Shown: piece by piece, positions 61,782 to 64,000 of the stretch
How the letters are laid out: each line of letters begins with the position of its first letter
Numbering within the stretch: position 1 is the stretch's first letter
Origin: Planctomycetota bacterium
GTDB lineage: Bacteria > Planctomycetota > Phycisphaerae > Phycisphaerales > Phycisphaeraceae
Length of the DNA stretch: 64,000 nt
Direction: 5' to 3'
Assembly (NCBI GenBank): GCA_016350165.1
Contig: CP066225.1
Span: 310,001 to 374,000, forward strand
Translations under genes and position numbers: made by a program
The notes under the pieces: model-generated
The model's database searches: none
Told to the model about the DNA's origin: nothing
Seen by the model: only the letters and a program-made list of their open reading frames with translations

Positions 61782-63170
61782 ATGAAGTCGATGTTGCCAG
61801 ATAGATTGATGATCAAGCCACTGAGCGGTCCGTTTGATGCGACCGGTGAGCGAGCTGTAACGATACCGGGGTCGAAGAGCCTGACGAATCGTGCGTTGCT
61901 ATTGGCAGCTTTAGCTGATGGGAAGACATTGCTCAAAGGTGTGTTGTTTTCTGATGATACAGAACGCATGCTTGAAGCATTAGAGAAATTGGGCTATGAG
62001 CTGGAGATTGATCGCGAGCAATGCGACGTGAGGGTTCAGGGACGCGGCGGGGTGATGCCTGAATGTGATGAAAAAGAAGTCGAGTTGTTTCTGGGTAACG
62101 CGGGAACAGCAACACGCTTTATGACGGCTGCAATGACACTTGGAACAGTTGGTAGCTCGTATGTGATCACTGGTATTCCGAGAATGCTTGAGCGGCCGAT
62201 TAGCGAATTGGTAGAACCGCTACGAGAGTTAGGTGCTGTGATTGAGTACCTTGGCAATGAAGGCTATCCACCGATTAGAGTGAAGGGGTTGGGTGCGGGT
62301 AATCTAGCAGGTGGCGTGTTAACGATGAAACCAACGATCAGCAGCCAGTATATTTCAGCATTGCTTCAGATTGGACCATATTGCAAACAAGGTATGACGA
62401 TCAATTTTGATGGCCCCGTAACCAGCCTGCCCTATGTGAAAATGACGGCGGCATTGATGAAGCAATTTGGGGTTGAGGTTGAAGCTAATGATGATTGGTC
62501 TTCGATAGTTGTGAAGCCTGGGGTTTATAAAGGTGATGAAAAGGATATTGAGCCTGATGCATCAAATGCATCGTATGCGATGGGGATGGCTGCGGTAACG
62601 AAAGATGCTGTGGTTGAGATTAAGCATCTAAACGTAGATTCATTGCAGGGCGATGCATCATTTGCAAAAGAACTTGCAAAAATGGGTGCTGAGGTACAGT
62701 ACCTGCAAGATAGTATTGTTGTGCGAGGGACTGGAAGCCTCAAAGGGATTGATGCGAACTTCAATGCGATCCCTGATATGGTACAAACGATAGCGGTTGT
62801 TGCTTTATTTGCTGATGGAAAAACAACGATACGGGACGTGGGGAACTTAAGGGTGAAGGAAACAGATCGCATGGCAGCACTTGAGAATGAACTCGTCAAA
62901 CTCGGTGCGAAAGTCACGATTACTGGTGATGATTTAACAATCGAGCCACCCTCAAATCATTTGCTTGTACATGCAAATGGCGAAGCGATTACAGAGGCGA
63001 AGCCCGTTATCATTGAAACATACGACGATCATCGCATGGCAATGAGCTTTGCTATTGCAGGCTTAAAACAAGCTGGTGTGACGATTGACGATCCTGCCTG
63101 TGTGAATAAAACATTCCCTAATTATTTTGAACAACTGTCGCAGCTGACGGAAGCAGCGCAGAGGCAATAG
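61782..63170 (+). CDS. aroA: 3-phosphoshikimate 1-carboxyvinyltransferase (EPSP synthase)
   Basis: AroA transfers the enolpyruvyl group of PEP to shikimate-3-phosphate in the shikimate pathway to aromatic amino acids. The 462 aa show PGSKSLTNRALLLAALADG near the N-terminus, FLGNAGTATRFM, and the C-terminal part with NLRVKETDRMAAL, DDHRMAMSFA and CVNKTFPNYFEQL. The glycine of the LGNAGTA-type PEP site is normal (not a change linked to herbicide tolerance). AAGGA lies about 6 bp before the ATG at 61782. It is followed 5 bp later by an ABC transporter gene, so the two are probably co-transcribed. Confidence 0.95.
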   Translation: MKSMLPDRLMIKPLSGPFDATGERAVTIPGSKSLTNRALLLAALADGKTLLKGVLFSDDTERMLEALEKLGYELEIDREQCDVRVQGRGGVMPECDEKEVELFLGNAGTATRFMTAAMTLGTVGSSYVITGIPRMLERPISELVEPLRELGAVIEYLGNEGYPPIRVKGLGAGNLAGGVLTMKPTISSQYISALLQIGPYCKQGMTINFDGPVTSLPYVKMTAALMKQFGVEVEANDDWSSIVVKPGVYKGDEKDIEPDASNASYAMGMAAVTKDAVVEIKHLNVDSLQGDASFAKELAKMGAEVQYLQDSIVVRGTGSLKGIDANFNAIPDMVQTIAVVALFADGKTTIRDVGNLRVKETDRMAALENELVKLGAKVTITGDDLTIEPPSNHLLVHANGEAITEAKPVIIETYDDHRMAMSFAIAGLKQAGVTIDDPACVNKTFPNYFEQLSQLTEAAQRQ

Positions 63171-63175
63171 AACAA

Positions 63176-64000
63176 ATGAATTTATTCTGGACATATGCAG
63201 CACGGATGCTTCAATTCCGCAAACAGATTGTGGTCGCAGTTACCGCAGCAATTTTTGATGCTATGGCAGCCTTTGCGGGTTTCAGCGTCGTGATGTTAAT
63301 CATCAACCAATTGTTTGGTGGTGAACGGACATCAATGTACGCGATCGTTTTAGACAAACTAAAACAAGCAAGTGATTCTACACTCTTAGGTTTTATAAAG
63401 ATTGGAGATCTTACTCCATTAGCCGATTATGTGCCTCAGGGTGAGTTTAAAGGTCTTGTATATGTTTTTGCATTCATCTTTATATTGAGCATTTTCGGTG
63501 GCACGATGCGTTATGTATTCCAAGCCACTGTCCTGACAATTAGCTTTCGCACGGTCATGATCCTCCGCAAGGAAGCTTTCCAACGTTTACTACATGCACC
63601 TTATGAAGTATTGCTTGAGCAAGGTGTAGTAGATTTCATGAGCCGTATTACTCGTGATACTAATCAACTTGCCCGTGGCTTTAACACGATCATGGGGCGT
63701 GCAGCGAGAGAAGCACTTTTATCCATCGTGTTTCTGATTTTGGCGTTTGTCGTCAATTGGAAACTGTCGCTTTTATTTTTGCTAGCCATACCTCCTATGG
63801 CAATAGTCATTCGTAAACTAAGTAAACGCATTCGTAGAGCTACAAAAAGAGCGATGCGTGCTTATGGCGGCATGCTCGGCGCCGTTTCCGAATCAACTCA
63901 AGCAATTCAGGTTGTGAAGGTTCATAATGCTGAAGGCTACGAGCGACGTCGCTTTAATGTGATCAATAAGCAAGTATTTAAGCAGGAAATGAGAGCGAGA
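63176..64000 (+). CDS. ABC exporter, membrane domain (partial, runs off window)
   Basis: The 275 codons visible before the window ends code for the start of an ABC transporter half-exporter. They encode a first helix (about 15-48), a loop of about 55 residues, then helices near 95-125 and 180-215. The intracellular segment LSRIT-like MSRITRDTNQLARGFNTIMGRAARE and the later VKVHNAEGYERRRF are typical of MsbA/LmrA-type ABC membrane domains. The ATP-binding domain lies beyond 64000. The start ATG is 5 bp after the aroA stop. The substrate is unknown; lipid or drug export is common in this family. Confidence 0.85.
   Translation, partial: MNLFWTYAARMLQFRKQIVVAVTAAIFDAMAAFAGFSVVMLIINQLFGGERTSMYAIVLDKLKQASDSTLLGFIKIGDLTPLADYVPQGEFKGLVYVFAFIFILSIFGGTMRYVFQATVLTISFRTVMILRKEAFQRLLHAPYEVLLEQGVVDFMSRITRDTNQLARGFNTIMGRAAREALLSIVFLILAFVVNWKLSLLFLLAIPPMAIVIRKLSKRIRRATKRAMRAYGGMLGAVSESTQAIQVVKVHNAEGYERRRFNVINKQVFKQEMRAR

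Overview
The window looks like chromosomal DNA from a planctomycete of the class Phycisphaerae. The evidence is a PEP-CTERM protein ending in a triple-Arg tail, seven small membrane proteins carrying a C-x-x-C-x-Y-[DN]-[LI]-x-G ... C-P-E-C-G zinc ribbon, a PVC-type small basic protein, secreted proteins with a pilin-like C-terminal domain, a futalosine-pathway menaquinone enzyme, and moderate GC content. No rRNA, tRNA, CRISPR array, prophage, insertion sequence or transposase was seen. Most genes are ordinary core metabolism, so the unusual material lies in the non-coding stretches and in a few lineage-specific families.

Layout: 0.3-8.9 kb carries carA, a PEP-CTERM protein, then a co-directional run speA, TauE/SafE permease, ASCH protein, nadC, birA and a tiny zinc-ribbon membrane protein. 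From 8.9 to 11.9 kb, minus-strand genes encode an aminotransferase, the small basic protein, a membrane protein and acpS. mqnE diverges from acpS. 13.2-18.5 kb holds a lipoprotein, a zinc-ribbon membrane protein, an M50 protease, an SDR enzyme, an NHL propeller and a DUF6786-like protein. 19.2-22.9 kb encodes a 2-oxoacid:ferredoxin oxidoreductase (two subunits) and CrcB. 23.1-31.5 kb encodes a lipoprotein, a ResB-CcsA fusion for cytochrome c assembly, a DNA glycosylase, ribosomal protein S1, a flavoprotein and pgsA. 31.6-38.6 kb has three paralogous secreted proteins flanking a minus-strand pair of nucleoside hydrolase and sugar-kinase-like protein. 39-46.9 kb holds rhaB, a stand-alone MshEN-like protein, a GH20 hexosaminidase, a CGGC protein, a DJ-1/PfpI protein and a BamE-like protein. 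47.2-51.7 kb (minus) carries cysS, a CNNM/CorC protein, ybeY and an FMN reductase. 51.7-56.9 kb encodes a large lipoprotein and a TolC-HlyD efflux pair. 57.2-64 kb has a MoaB-like gene, five tandem zinc-ribbon membrane proteins, a GroES-like protein, aroA and the start of an ABC exporter that runs off the window.

Functionally, KorAB (ferredoxin-reducing), MqnE (menaquinone) and ResB-CcsA (cytochrome c maturation) point to a respiratory metabolism using menaquinone and c-type cytochromes. GH20 and rhaB point to use of amino sugars and deoxysugars.

The most notable non-coding structure is a gene-free stretch of about 1 kb at 44.7-45.7 kb. It holds a consensus DnaA-box sequence, clustered GTGCGCAC-type palindromes and several hairpins, and lies where the strand composition switches from C-rich to G-rich. 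It is a candidate replication origin, although the strand bias flips elsewhere in the window too. A dispersed palindromic repeat of about 67 bp occurs at 18.7 kb and 47.1 kb in opposite orientations.
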